In this document: positions 8,586 through 16,836 of the stretch, piece after piece
Numbering within the stretch: the first letter of the stretch is position 1
How the letters are laid out: each line of letters starts with the position of its first letter
Source: Mucilaginibacter_A sp050955045
GTDB taxonomy: Bacteria > Bacteroidota > Bacteroidia > Sphingobacteriales > Sphingobacteriaceae
Direction: 5' to 3'
Length of the DNA stretch: 64,000 nt
Assembly: GCA_050955045.1 (NCBI GenBank)
Contig: JBPBQV010000001.1
Location: 186,001-250,000, forward strand
The notes under the pieces: generated by a model
What the model was told of the DNA's origin: nothing
Seen by the model: the letters and a program-made list of their open reading frames with translations, nothing else
Databases searched by the model: none
Made by a program: the position numbers and the translations under genes

Positions 8586-8623
8586 AAAAGAAGCTGCTTC
8601 GGAAATTCCGAAGCAGCTTCTTT
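8586..8623 (+). terminator. intrinsic terminator after hxlA
   Basis: AAAGAAGCTGCTTCGGAA pairs with TTCCGAAGCAGCTTCTTT, an almost perfect 18-base stem with a tiny loop, followed by a T-rich run. The left arm contains a copy of the dispersed repeat (TAAAAGAAGC at 8585). Confidence 0.85.
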
Positions 8624-8678
8624 GTTTTATATGATTGAGCAGAATACCAGTTTTATCCTTATAAAAGAAGCATCAACT

Positions 8679-9521
8679 TTAAATCTTCTTCAAATAATTA
8701 AAATCATACTGCATGGCGGCAAGCGGAGTTAAAGTATATTCTTCCTGCTCTACAAAGTAATATTTCATGCCTGATTTTTGAGCTTGCGCCAGTAAAGCTT
8801 TCAGATTGATATCACCTTTTCCAAATTCGGTACTGTGTTTCAGGCTTTTGCTCATATCTTTTAAATGCCACAGCGGGAAACGGCCCGGATATTTGTTAAA
8901 ATAAGCAGTCGCATCATTTCCTGTTAAAATCAGCCAGCCTAAATCCAGTTCAAATTTTACTTTTTTAGGATCGGTTTCCTTCAGCAAAACATCATACAAA
9001 ACCTGTCCGTTCTCTTTTTCAAATTCGTATTCGTGGTTGTGATAGCCGAAAATCAGGTTTGATTTCAGGGCAATTTCAGCAGAATGATTAAAAATATCAG
9101 CTACCTTTTTATAATTGCTAACCGTTTGTCCTTCGGCTGGCATAGTTGAGCAGATGAGGTAAGTTTGTCCGGCTTCGGCAGCTTCATCCACCGTTTTCTG
9201 CCAGTTGTTTTGGTCGATATGCACGTGCCCGCTGCGTAAAGTCATGCCCAGATCAGCTGCTACTTTCTTAAACTCTTTTGGCTGCAAACCGTAATAACTT
9301 CCCTTTTCGCTTTGGGCAGATTCCAACTGTTTATAACCGATGGCAGCCAGCTTTTTCATTGTTCCGGTTGCATCAGCCAGCATATCTTTTCGTACAGAAT
9401 AAAGTTGAATGCCAACATTTTGCACCGGAGCGGCACCAGCCGTAAAAGTATTTAATACCGTGGCTCCAGCGGTTAACATAGCGGCAGATTTAACAAAATC
9501 TCTTCGTGTTTGCAGTTTCAT
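8679..9521 (-). CDS. Tat-exported sugar phosphate isomerase/epimerase-like TIM-barrel protein
   Basis: A 280-residue xylose-isomerase-like (AP endonuclease 2 superfamily) TIM-barrel protein. The N-terminus MKLQTRRDFVKSAAMLTAGA is a twin-arginine signal, so the protein should be folded before export to the periplasm. Barrel motifs are VGIQLYSVRKDM, IGYKQLESAQ, RSGHVHIDQNNW, FGYHNHEYEFEK, FELDLGWLILTG and LWHLKDMSK, with His, Glu and Asp candidates for a divalent metal. Exported members of this family are common in Bacteroidota and have unknown sugar substrates. It is convergent with hxlBA, with a repeat copy 8 bases after its stop. Confidence 0.82.
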   Translation of the reverse strand: MKLQTRRDFVKSAAMLTAGATVLNTFTAGAAPVQNVGIQLYSVRKDMLADATGTMKKLAAIGYKQLESAQSEKGSYYGLQPKEFKKVAADLGMTLRSGHVHIDQNNWQKTVDEAAEAGQTYLICSTMPAEGQTVSNYKKVADIFNHSAEIALKSNLIFGYHNHEYEFEKENGQVLYDVLLKETDPKKVKFELDLGWLILTGNDATAYFNKYPGRFPLWHLKDMSKSLKHSTEFGKGDINLKALLAQAQKSGMKYYFVEQEEYTLTPLAAMQYDFNYLKKI

Positions 9522-9550
9522 AAAATTGAGTTTTTAATTGGTGATGCAAG

Positions 9551-9580
9551 ATGCTGTTTTTATGCCGATAAAAACAGTAT
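9551..9580. repeat. complete palindromic copy of the dispersed repeat
   Basis: ATGCTGTTTTTAT (9551-9563) and ATAAAAACAGTAT (9568-9580) are inverted around four bases. It lies between the CYTH gene stop (9600) and the start of the exported TIM-barrel gene (9521). The hairpin has A/T-rich inner pairs rather than a GC stem with a trailing U-tract, so it is a poor classical terminator. Confidence 0.75.
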
Positions 9581-9599
9581 TGCAATTGATTTCGAAAGC

Positions 9600-10070
9600 T
9601 TATTTCCAGGATTTGTACGGATGCAAAGCCAAATTAGAATTGTAATATCTTGGATCGTAAGTTACTTCTTCCAATAAAAAACCTGGCTTTTCAAACGTTT
9701 CCTCTTCACTGTTCAGTTCGATTTCTGCCACAATCAAACCTTCATTATCTCCCGAAAAAACATCTATTTCCCAAACTTTGTTGCCAACCGGAACGCGATA
9801 ACGTATTTTGGAAGTTCCCTTTAAACTAAAACTTTCCAGCAATTCCTGTGCATCATTTAACGGAATCTCATATTCAAATTCCTTCCGCGTAAAACCTTCT
9901 GTTGCTCCTTTTATCGTGATAAAAGCCTTATCGCCAGCAATCCTGATACGTATCGTTTTATCCTTTTCGTTTGCCAAATAACCTTGGCGGTAAGCTGTTC
10001 CTTCCGGTTTGTTAAATTCGCTCCACTTCTGGTCATCAACCAAAAACTTTCTTTCTATTTCTACGCCCAT
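9600..10070 (-). CDS. CYTH-domain protein (triphosphate tunnel enzyme)
   Basis: A 156-residue CYTH protein. The ExExK signature is at the N-terminus (MGVEIERKFLVDD), followed by AYRQGYLANEKDKTIRIRI, FITIKGATEGFTRKEFEYEI and WEIDVFSGDNEGLIVAEIEL, whose charged residues line the triphosphate-binding tunnel. Family members hydrolyse tripolyphosphate or thiamine triphosphate, or make cAMP; small bacterial ones are mostly tripolyphosphatases. Which reaction applies is not visible. It lies seven bases after the CHAD gene, a common pairing in triphosphate or polyphosphate metabolism. Confidence 0.88.
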   Translation of the reverse strand: MGVEIERKFLVDDQKWSEFNKPEGTAYRQGYLANEKDKTIRIRIAGDKAFITIKGATEGFTRKEFEYEIPLNDAQELLESFSLKGTSKIRYRVPVGNKVWEIDVFSGDNEGLIVAEIELNSEEETFEKPGFLLEEVTYDPRYYNSNLALHPYKSWK

Positions 10071-10077
10071 AATTATT

Positions 10078-10878
10078 TTACACCAGTTGTTTTATTTTGT
10101 TATTAACTATTACTTCCGGCATTGCCATAACTTTTTCTTTAAAATTACTGCTTAAATTCAGGATAGCTTTTTCTGCATTCTCGTTCAAATTTTCCAGCTT
10201 GGTAACAGCTGCATTTCCTGTTTCTGTTAACAGCTCTATCGTTAAATTATGATCATGCCACTCGCCAATGCTATTTTGCAATTCATCTAAATAATTTAGG
10301 TTGAGTTGAAGTTTATTTTTGAGTGCTGGAGCTGCAATTTTATAATTGTAATTTAATAGTTTGATATTTTTACGCGCCGTATGCAGTTCTTCATCAAAAG
10401 TCGGATCAACAAAAAACGCTTCTATTTCAACCAGTTTATGTCTGTAAAATTTTAAAACAGTTTTATTATACAGTTGATGAGTATCATGTTGCAAAGCAAT
10501 TTTTACTTTTTTTACCGTCTTTAAATACTTGCTGCTTTTCTTTTTAAAATCCGCCAAACTACTTTCTAATAAGTGTTGCTGCTGTTGATGAAAAGTTTCC
10601 TCCTGCAACTGATATTTTTGGCCTAGCTTTAAGTTGATGTGCGCATTGCGGATATCACCAGCTTTTGCAAATACTTCTTTTACCGGTTTAAAATGCTTGA
10701 GCAGGTTTTTGCTTTCTTTTTCGCAGGCATAAAGCGTTAACATGGCTTTCAGCTTTTTAACCTGCACCCGAAACTGATGCAGCTCTTCCTGATTTTCGGA
10801 TAACAGGAAAGCTTTTACATGGCTTTTCATTTTTTTCCATAACTTATTCAGTTGTGCTATTTCTTCCTTTTTTTTCAT
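10078..10878 (-). CDS. CHAD-domain protein
   Basis: About 266 residues, all helical and strongly basic. ELHQFRVQVKKLKAMLTLY and the later ELHTARKNIKLLNYNYKIA are the paired conserved helical histidine motifs of CHAD domains, which bind polyphosphate. The start MKKKEEIAQLNKLW at 10878 is preferred; the open frame extends 16 codons further to 10926 but that stretch is not CHAD-like. It is the first gene of a two-gene unit with the CYTH protein, in place of the single CYTH-CHAD fusion found in many other bacteria. Confidence 0.83.
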   Translation of the reverse strand: MKKKEEIAQLNKLWKKMKSHVKAFLLSENQEELHQFRVQVKKLKAMLTLYACEKESKNLLKHFKPVKEVFAKAGDIRNAHINLKLGQKYQLQEETFHQQQQHLLESSLADFKKKSSKYLKTVKKVKIALQHDTHQLYNKTVLKFYRHKLVEIEAFFVDPTFDEELHTARKNIKLLNYNYKIAAPALKNKLQLNLNYLDELQNSIGEWHDHNLTIELLTETGNAAVTKLENLNENAEKAILNLSSNFKEKVMAMPEVIVNNKIKQLV

Positions 10879-11014
10879 TTTGAAGATTTTAATTATTGAT
10901 CCATAAAACCGACTTATATGATACAAGCAAGTTAACCAATTAATTAATTTAATTTTAAATGAGCCAAAAAATTTAAACCTTAAAAAACATTAACTTGTTA
11001 AACCTCAATAGTTT

Positions 11015-11036
11015 TCATCTGTCTTAGTTACCTTTG
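11015..11036 (+). promoter_or_regulatory. predicted promoter of the DUF1800-DUF1501 operon
   Basis: TACCTTTG at 11029-11036 is an exact -7 TAnnTTTG box. No convincing -33 TTG is seen; the upstream stretch is T-rich. The box rules out the open-frame start at 11034 and supports the ATG at 11061. Confidence 0.45.
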
Positions 11037-11060
11037 TATTGTACTACCAAAATCTACTGC

Positions 11061-13052
11061 ATGAAACTTAAAGTAAAGCTTTTAAGCATAACAATGTTGA
11101 TTATCGGTTATAGTTTGCTGTTTTCTTCTTTTTTGAAAGAACCTCAAAAAGATATTTATTCCTCCATATTTCCTTACAAAAAAGCAGGTTTAACCCAGCG
11201 TCAGGCAGTTGCACATTTGTTAAGCCGTTTTACTTATGGCGCAACACCAAGCCAGGTTGATGCAGTTGTACAAACAGGTTTGGAAAGATGGTTTAACCAG
11301 CAGTTAGATGCATCAATGCCAGATGATTCGCTGAACCAGTTGCTTCATAATTACGATGCTTTAAAACTGACAAATACGCAAATTGTAAACATCTATCCAA
11401 AAGCCGGACAAGCCGTGCGAATGGCTGTAAAAGACGGTTTTATCAACAAAGATTCTGTAAATAAAACTGATAGAAAAAAATATAAAGACCAGTTAGCGGC
11501 TTACATGCAGCAAAAAGGTTTGAAACCCGAGCAGGAACTTTTCAGGCAATTCATCAACCAAAAAATATTAAGAGCAGTTTATACCAACAATCAGTTGCGG
11601 GAAGTGCTGACCGATTTCTGGTTCAATCATTTTAATGTTTCCATCACTAAAAATGATTGCGCACGATTTATTCCGGCTTACGAAAGAGATGTAATCCGGC
11701 CAAATTCTTTAGGCAAGTTTGATGAACTGCTGCTGGCAACGGCCAAATCTCCGGCGATGCTTTATTTTCTGGATAATTTTAGCAGTTCTGGCACCAATAC
11801 CAATCTAAATAATAACCAAGCTGTAAAATCAAAAATGCAGATGCGTTTTGCCAATCAGCAAATGGGTAATATGCAAGATTCTGCTTCACGCAAAACACAG
11901 CTGATTAACAAAATTAAGGCGATAAAAAAAGCATCAGGTTTAAATGAAAATTATGCACGGGAAGTGATGGAGCTGCATACGCTTGGTGTTGATGGCGGTT
12001 ATACACAGCAAGATGTAACACAAGCAGCACAGGTTTTAACCGGCTGGACGGTTTACCTAATGGGCGATAATGATGGTGCTGCGATCAAAAAAATGATAGA
12101 TCAGGCAGGAGAAGACAAACTTGAACAGCGCGGTTTTGTACATGAAGGAGATTTTTTGTTCGCATCTAACCGACATGACAATAGCGAGAAAACAGTTTTG
12201 GGCAAACATTTTGGTCCGGATGGCGGCTACCAGGAAGGCGTGCAGCTGTTAGAAATGCTGGCGCATCATCCTTCAACAGCTCATTTTATCTGCCAAAAAA
12301 TTGCGGGCAGGTTTGTAAGCGATAATCCACCAAAAACGTTAATTGATAAAATGGTAAAAACCTTTTTACAAAAAGACGGCAACATTAAACAGCTATTAAT
12401 AACAATGGTAGCTGCGCCCGAATTTTGGAGTGCTGCGTCTGTGCGTGAAAAAACAAAATCGCCTTTTGAACTGGCCATCAGTTCTGTAAGAAGTTTGAAT
12501 GCTGATATCAATCAGCCGTACCAATTGTATAACTGGATTAACAGGATGGGACAAAAAATGTATTATTATCAGGCACCAACCGGCTTTCCGGATAAAGGCC
12601 AATATTGGATCAATACCGGTGCCTTGTTAAACCGGATGAATTTTGGTTTGGCGTTGGCTGCCAATCGTATTCCCGGAATTAAAATTGATTTGGCTGCGTT
12701 AAACAATCACCATGAACCGGAAAGCGTACAAGCTGCTTTGGTAACTTATAGTAAAATGGTAATGCCGGAACGTAATTTGGATGCAACGATCAAAAGATTA
12801 AGTCCGATGCTGGAAGATCCTGGTCTCAGCAAAAAAGTAGAAGATGCAACTGCAAAAACTGCACCCGTTAAACCGTTAAGCGAACCAGGACAGGAAATGG
12901 TTTTCACAAACGAAGCCCAAAAAAAGGACGATAAAAACAGCATCCAACCAAATAAAGCTTATGTAGCAATGCAAAGCAGGCCGGGTAATAATTCGATGTT
13001 ATCACAGGTTGTTGGTGTAATTATTGGTTCTCCGGAGTTTCAAAGACGTTAA
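11061..13052 (+). CDS. DUF1800 family protein
   Basis: A 663-residue protein starting MKLKVKLLSITMLIIGYSLL, a hydrophobic leader for membrane insertion or export. DUF1800 blocks follow: TQRQAVAHLLSRFTYGATPS, VLTDFWFNHFNVSITKNDCA, NENYAREVMELHTLGVDGGY, VLTGWTVY and ILGKHF-like VLGKHFGPDGGYQEG. The family is always found beside DUF1501 proteins and has no proven function. A glutamine/lysine-rich stretch near the C-terminus (about 585-640) is low in complexity. The start at 11061 is fixed by the promoter just upstream. It is 33 bases before the DUF1501 gene. Confidence 0.88.
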   Translation: MKLKVKLLSITMLIIGYSLLFSSFLKEPQKDIYSSIFPYKKAGLTQRQAVAHLLSRFTYGATPSQVDAVVQTGLERWFNQQLDASMPDDSLNQLLHNYDALKLTNTQIVNIYPKAGQAVRMAVKDGFINKDSVNKTDRKKYKDQLAAYMQQKGLKPEQELFRQFINQKILRAVYTNNQLREVLTDFWFNHFNVSITKNDCARFIPAYERDVIRPNSLGKFDELLLATAKSPAMLYFLDNFSSSGTNTNLNNNQAVKSKMQMRFANQQMGNMQDSASRKTQLINKIKAIKKASGLNENYAREVMELHTLGVDGGYTQQDVTQAAQVLTGWTVYLMGDNDGAAIKKMIDQAGEDKLEQRGFVHEGDFLFASNRHDNSEKTVLGKHFGPDGGYQEGVQLLEMLAHHPSTAHFICQKIAGRFVSDNPPKTLIDKMVKTFLQKDGNIKQLLITMVAAPEFWSAASVREKTKSPFELAISSVRSLNADINQPYQLYNWINRMGQKMYYYQAPTGFPDKGQYWINTGALLNRMNFGLALAANRIPGIKIDLAALNNHHEPESVQAALVTYSKMVMPERNLDATIKRLSPMLEDPGLSKKVEDATAKTAPVKPLSEPGQEMVFTNEAQKKDDKNSIQPNKAYVAMQSRPGNNSMLSQVVGVIIGSPEFQRR

Positions 13053-13085
13053 TTTTAAAGATATTTTATTTAATTTTTTCTGATC

Positions 13086-14357
13086 ATGACATCAAGAAGA
13101 GGATTTATTAAAGCTGGCGGATTAGCACTTTTCGGAATTGGGTTAGGCGGAATTCCGACATTTATTGCAGAAGCTACAGCCAGTGCAAAAGTTGAATCAC
13201 TGTATAAAAAGAAAAAAACACTGGTTTGTATTTTTCAGCGTGGCGCGATGGATGGTTTAATGGCGGTTACTCCTTTTACCGATGATTTTTTGAAAGCGGC
13301 AAGGCCAAATCTGTTTATGTCGGCAGCCAAAAGCTCAAATCAAAATCCTTTGATTAATCTGGACGGAAAATTCGGTTTGCACCCAGCAATGAGTGCTTTT
13401 GAACCTTTTTTCCAAGACAAAAGACTGGCAATTGTGCATGGCATTGGCTCGCCTAATAATACCCGTTCTCATTTTGATGCACAGGATTATATGGAATCTG
13501 GAACGCCTTTTAACAAGGGAACTTCCAGCGGCTGGCTTAACCGCGCAGTTGGACTATTGGGCCATGATGTGGCAAGTCCGTTTCAAGGTGTGAGTTTAAC
13601 TTCTGCTATGCCGCGCTCTTTTTATGGCGATAATCCTTCGGTTGCCATCAGTAATTTGCAGGATTTTGCCATCCAAATGAGAGGAAATCCCAACGGCGCA
13701 AACATGGCTGCACGAAGTTTTGAAGATTTGTATGATCAAACTTCTTCCGGCTTATTAAAGCAAACCGGGAAGGAAAGTTTTGATGCGGTAAAAATGCTTC
13801 AAAAAACAGATGTTAAAAATTATAAACCGGCAAATAATGCGGTTTATCCAACTTCGGCTTTAGGAAATTCATTGAAACAAATTGCACAACTGATAAAAAT
13901 GGATGTGGGACTGGAAGTTGCTTTTGCAGAATCCGGCGGCTGGGACACGCATTTTAACCAAGGAAAAGAAACCGGAATTTTTGCCCGAAATGTGAACGAT
14001 TTAAGTAGCAGTATCGTTGCTTTTTGGACGGATTTAAATGCTTATCAGGATGATGTAACCGTAATGACGATGACCGAATTTGGCCGAACGGTGAAACAAA
14101 ATGGAACTGGTGGAACAGATCATGGGCGTGCTTCCTGCAACTTTATTTTAGGAAACAGCGTGAGCGGCGGAATAATTCATGGTGACATCAAACCTATGGC
14201 TGTAGAGAATTTGGAAGATGGCCGCGACTTGGCCGTAACTACCGATTTTAGAAGTGTTTTTAGTGAAGTAGCCGACAAACATCTAAAAATTAACAATGAC
14301 CACATCTTATTTCCGGATTGGAAAGGAAATAAAATTGGCGTAATGAAGTCAGTTTAA
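13086..14357 (+). CDS. DUF1501 family protein, Tat-exported
   Basis: A 423-residue protein related to alkaline-phosphatase-like hydrolases. The N-terminus MTSRRGFIKAGGLALFGIG is a twin-arginine signal. Characteristic blocks are LVCIFQRGAMDGLMAVTPF, HFDAQDYMESGTP, ESGGWDTHFNQG, VTVMTMTEFGRTVKQNGTGG and TDHGRASCNFILGN; the Asp and His residues in the last two look like metal ligands. No reaction is established for the family. It is cotranscribed with the DUF1800 gene and followed by a bidirectional terminator. Confidence 0.9.
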   Translation: MTSRRGFIKAGGLALFGIGLGGIPTFIAEATASAKVESLYKKKKTLVCIFQRGAMDGLMAVTPFTDDFLKAARPNLFMSAAKSSNQNPLINLDGKFGLHPAMSAFEPFFQDKRLAIVHGIGSPNNTRSHFDAQDYMESGTPFNKGTSSGWLNRAVGLLGHDVASPFQGVSLTSAMPRSFYGDNPSVAISNLQDFAIQMRGNPNGANMAARSFEDLYDQTSSGLLKQTGKESFDAVKMLQKTDVKNYKPANNAVYPTSALGNSLKQIAQLIKMDVGLEVAFAESGGWDTHFNQGKETGIFARNVNDLSSSIVAFWTDLNAYQDDVTVMTMTEFGRTVKQNGTGGTDHGRASCNFILGNSVSGGIIHGDIKPMAVENLEDGRDLAVTTDFRSVFSEVADKHLKINNDHILFPDWKGNKIGVMKSV

Positions 14358-14401
14358 TTTCAACCCAAATAATAGTTAAATTCAGAATAAACTGATCATA
14401 A

Positions 14402-14441
14402 AAAAAGCCTGGTAAAAACAGTTAAATTTTACCAGGCTTTT
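14402..14441. terminator. bidirectional intrinsic terminator
   Basis: AAAAAGCCTGGTAAAA pairs with TTTTACCAGGCTTTTT around a short loop. It serves the DUF1501 gene on the plus strand and the convergent 161-residue gene on the minus strand. The left arm and loop contain TAAAAACAGT, a copy of the dispersed repeat. Confidence 0.85.
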
Positions 14442-14454
14442 TACATTTTAAAGA

Positions 14455-14940
14455 TTATTTTTTTCTGCGGAAAAGTGTAACCAAGCCGGTAGTTACAACT
14501 GCTCCGATCACAACTGATTTTACCAAACCTTTCGGATTGTATTTCCACTGGGCTTTCATTCCTTTTTCTGCAAAAATATTAGGAATATGGCCGTGTTTTA
14601 AATCATCTACAATTCCTTCCACTACATTTATACGGTCGGCAAGCAATAATGGCAACCAGTGGCCGTATTCGTTTTCGCTGAAGTTTTTAAAAGCATAACG
14701 TCTGATTATACCGCTTAAACCGGAAGGCGGGACAGAAGTACCAAAAACGGCCGTTAAATACGGACGTTCTGTTGATTTCAAAATTTCAACCGTTTGTTGT
14801 TGCAATACAGGACGTTCCCAGTTTAACTTTTTGTGGTCATCGCCGGTGTATTTTTTCATCGGATAAGTAGGTTCATTTTCCGGATCAGCATCTACGCCCC
14901 AACCAATAATGTGCGAATAATTGCTATTTGTATTTTCCAT
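14455..14940 (-). CDS. conserved hypothetical protein with C-terminal membrane anchor
   Basis: 161 residues, not recognised with certainty. The body is soluble (SHIIGWGVDADPENEPTYPM, KLNWERPVLQQQTVEILKST, FGTSVPPSGLSGIIRRYAF, FSENEYGHWLPLLLADRINV), then a single hydrophobic segment near 143-156 followed by RRKK, suggesting a tail-anchored protein facing the cytoplasm. It lies 12 bases after the zinc alcohol dehydrogenase gene on the same strand, so the two are very probably translated from one transcript and may act together. Confidence 0.75.
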   Translation of the reverse strand: MENTNSNYSHIIGWGVDADPENEPTYPMKKYTGDDHKKLNWERPVLQQQTVEILKSTERPYLTAVFGTSVPPSGLSGIIRRYAFKNFSENEYGHWLPLLLADRINVVEGIVDDLKHGHIPNIFAEKGMKAQWKYNPKGLVKSVVIGAVVTTGLVTLFRRKK

Positions 14941-14952
14941 AATAATTCTTTT

Positions 14953-16107
14953 TTATTTTTTAGCCGATGGCGGGATTAAAACTGTTTTGATACAATTATC
15001 CAGTTTAGATGAAAAAATGTGATAAGCATCCGAAACTTCTTCTAAAGGCACACGGTGCGTGATGATTCCTTTCGGGTTTAAACGGCCAGCCTGAATATGA
15101 TCAATTAACCTCGGCAACAAACGTTTAACAGAAGCTTGGTTAGCGCGTATGGTTAAACCTTTATTTAGCACATTACCAATCGGAACGAGATTATCCGTTG
15201 GGCCATAAACGCCAACAACAGAAACGATACCGCCTTTTTTTACTGAGTTGATAGCCCAGTGCAAAGCTGTAGCAGAACCAGCCTGCAAAAGTAGTTTTTT
15301 ACCAGTAATGGTTTGCAACGCATCGCCGGAAGCATCGGCACCAACAGCATCAATACAAACATCAGCACCATACCAATCGGTTATTTTTTTCAAAAACAAA
15401 ACCGGGTCTTCCATTTCTTTAAAGTTGTAAGCCTCGCATTGAGCATATTTTTTTACAAACTCCAATCGGTAATCTACATGATCAATGACTATTACGCGGC
15501 CTGCACCAAAAAGCCAGGCACATTTTGCAGCTAAAATTCCAACTGGACCAGCTCCAAAAACAACAACTGTATCACCAGTCTTTATGCCGCCCATTTCAGC
15601 TGCCTGATAGCCAGTTGGTACAACATCAGTTAATAAAACGGCATCATCATGATCCATCCACTCCGGAATTACGGTTGGGCCAACATCTGCAAAAGGAACA
15701 CGCACATATTCTGCCTGTCCGCCATCATAACCGCCGGCGGTGTGCGAATAACCAAAAATAGAACCTACTCCTGTAGCTTGTGAATTAGATTCGTGGCAGT
15801 TACCATACAATTCCTGTTTGCAAAAAGCACACTTTCCGCAGGCAACATTAAAAGGCACGATTACATTATCGCCCACTTTTAAGTTGTTAACGCCAGAACC
15901 AATATCTTCTACCACGCCAATAAATTCGTGGCCAAAAGTTGATCCTACACGCGTATCCGGCACTAAACCGTGATACAAATGCAGATCAGAACCGCAAATA
16001 CAAGAGCGTGTAACGCGCACGATAGCGTCTTCCGGGTGCAGGATTTCCGGTAATGGTTTATGATCGGCACGGACCCTGCGCGGACCGCGGTAATTCATTG
16101 CTAACAT
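14953..16107 (-). CDS. zinc-dependent alcohol dehydrogenase, formaldehyde dehydrogenase-like
   Basis: A 384-residue medium-chain dehydrogenase. Catalytic zinc ligands are Cys38 (SCICGSDLH) and His60-Glu61 (GHEF); structural zinc is held by Cys90, Cys93, Cys96 and Cys104 (ACGKCAFCKQELYGNC). The nucleotide site is VVVFGAGPVGILAA with VIVIDHVDYRLEF after it. The long insert and these motifs fit the FDH-like branch, which includes glutathione-independent formaldehyde dehydrogenases as well as enzymes for other alcohols. The substrate is not certain. It is followed by the 161-residue membrane-anchored protein. The gap upstream holds two dispersed-repeat copies. Confidence 0.87.
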   Translation of the reverse strand: MLAMNYRGPRRVRADHKPLPEILHPEDAIVRVTRSCICGSDLHLYHGLVPDTRVGSTFGHEFIGVVEDIGSGVNNLKVGDNVIVPFNVACGKCAFCKQELYGNCHESNSQATGVGSIFGYSHTAGGYDGGQAEYVRVPFADVGPTVIPEWMDHDDAVLLTDVVPTGYQAAEMGGIKTGDTVVVFGAGPVGILAAKCAWLFGAGRVIVIDHVDYRLEFVKKYAQCEAYNFKEMEDPVLFLKKITDWYGADVCIDAVGADASGDALQTITGKKLLLQAGSATALHWAINSVKKGGIVSVVGVYGPTDNLVPIGNVLNKGLTIRANQASVKRLLPRLIDHIQAGRLNPKGIITHRVPLEEVSDAYHIFSSKLDNCIKTVLIPPSAKK

Positions 16108-16337
16108 ATTATATTCTTTTTTAAGTTTTACAGTTATTAATTCGTTAACAGATTATTGGTCAGTAAGTTTTTAAGTAGAAATTAACTAATACTTTCCTGA
16201 TTAATCTCTGCAATAAATAGTTCTTGCAGAAATATAATTATTTTTTACTGCTCATGCTTCTTTTATAAGCATAAAAAATTAAAAAATTGAGTGTAAAAGC
16301 ATTAATGGCCGCGTTGTAACTATTCCTTATTTATAAA

Positions 16338-16366
16338 AAAAGGTTTGATGCAAAACATCAAACCTT
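16338..16366 (-). terminator. orphan intrinsic terminator
   Basis: On the minus strand AAGGTTTGATG and CATCAAACCTT form an 11-base stem followed by seven T residues. The nearest annotated upstream gene on this strand (GH92) ends 470 bases earlier, so a short transcript in between is likely. Confidence 0.75.
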
Positions 16367-16444
16367 GTCTATTTCAATTATTTAAAACTTTTGTTTTAAT
16401 AATTTTTGACGCTTTTTTACCACTATTTTTTATCGGTGAAGAAA

Positions 16445-16558
16445 TTATTTGCGGTATTTAGATTTGTAATTTGCATTCTTTCCGAAAGTTGTTTTTAATA
16501 ACTGTAAAAACCTCCGAAAAATGCTAAACGACTTTGTTATGAATTTTGGTCTCCTCAT
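16445..16558 (-). CDS. candidate small basic peptide (37 residues)
   Basis: ATG at 16558-16556 opens a frame of 37 codons: MRRPKFITKSFSIFRRFL then QLLKTTFGKNANYKSKYRK and a TAA stop. Twelve of 37 residues are Lys or Arg, with hydrophobic residues between them, so it would be a strongly basic, partly amphipathic peptide. It is not recognised. Support comes from an intrinsic terminator 80 bases downstream and a TAAATTTA box just upstream; the alternative is that the transcript is a non-coding RNA. No homology can be judged here. Confidence 0.3.
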   Translation of the reverse strand: MRRPKFITKSFSIFRRFLQLLKTTFGKNANYKSKYRK

Positions 16559-16836
16559 ATCTTAAATTTACGAATAATGAAAGCATTTCGGTTTCAAATT
16601 GTTTTTTATAAAATATCTCTATCAGATTTAGTTGAATAATAATAAAATTTCAGCTTTCAAAAGTGGATGTAAGAAACGCACTTTCCTAATTCTTCTAATT
16701 TTATCTGGCGAGTAAACACATTTTAAGCAGATGTTAACAATGAGAAAACTGATTCTGGATTAATGCTTCTTTTATTAGCTATTTTTTTAAGTGAAGAAAT
16801 ATTGTTTTATACAGATAATAAAAATCAATAACACCA

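Larger units (their letters stand above)
16108..16836. other. 729-base gap: repeats, orphan terminator, one candidate small ORF
   Basis: No long gene fits. It holds dispersed-repeat copies at 16256 and 16765, a minus-strand terminator at 16338-16366 with no recognised gene ahead of it, and a 37-codon basic ORF at 16445-16558 on the same strand. A start site may lie near 16565, where TAAATTTA resembles a -7 box on the minus strand. Confidence 0.6.
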
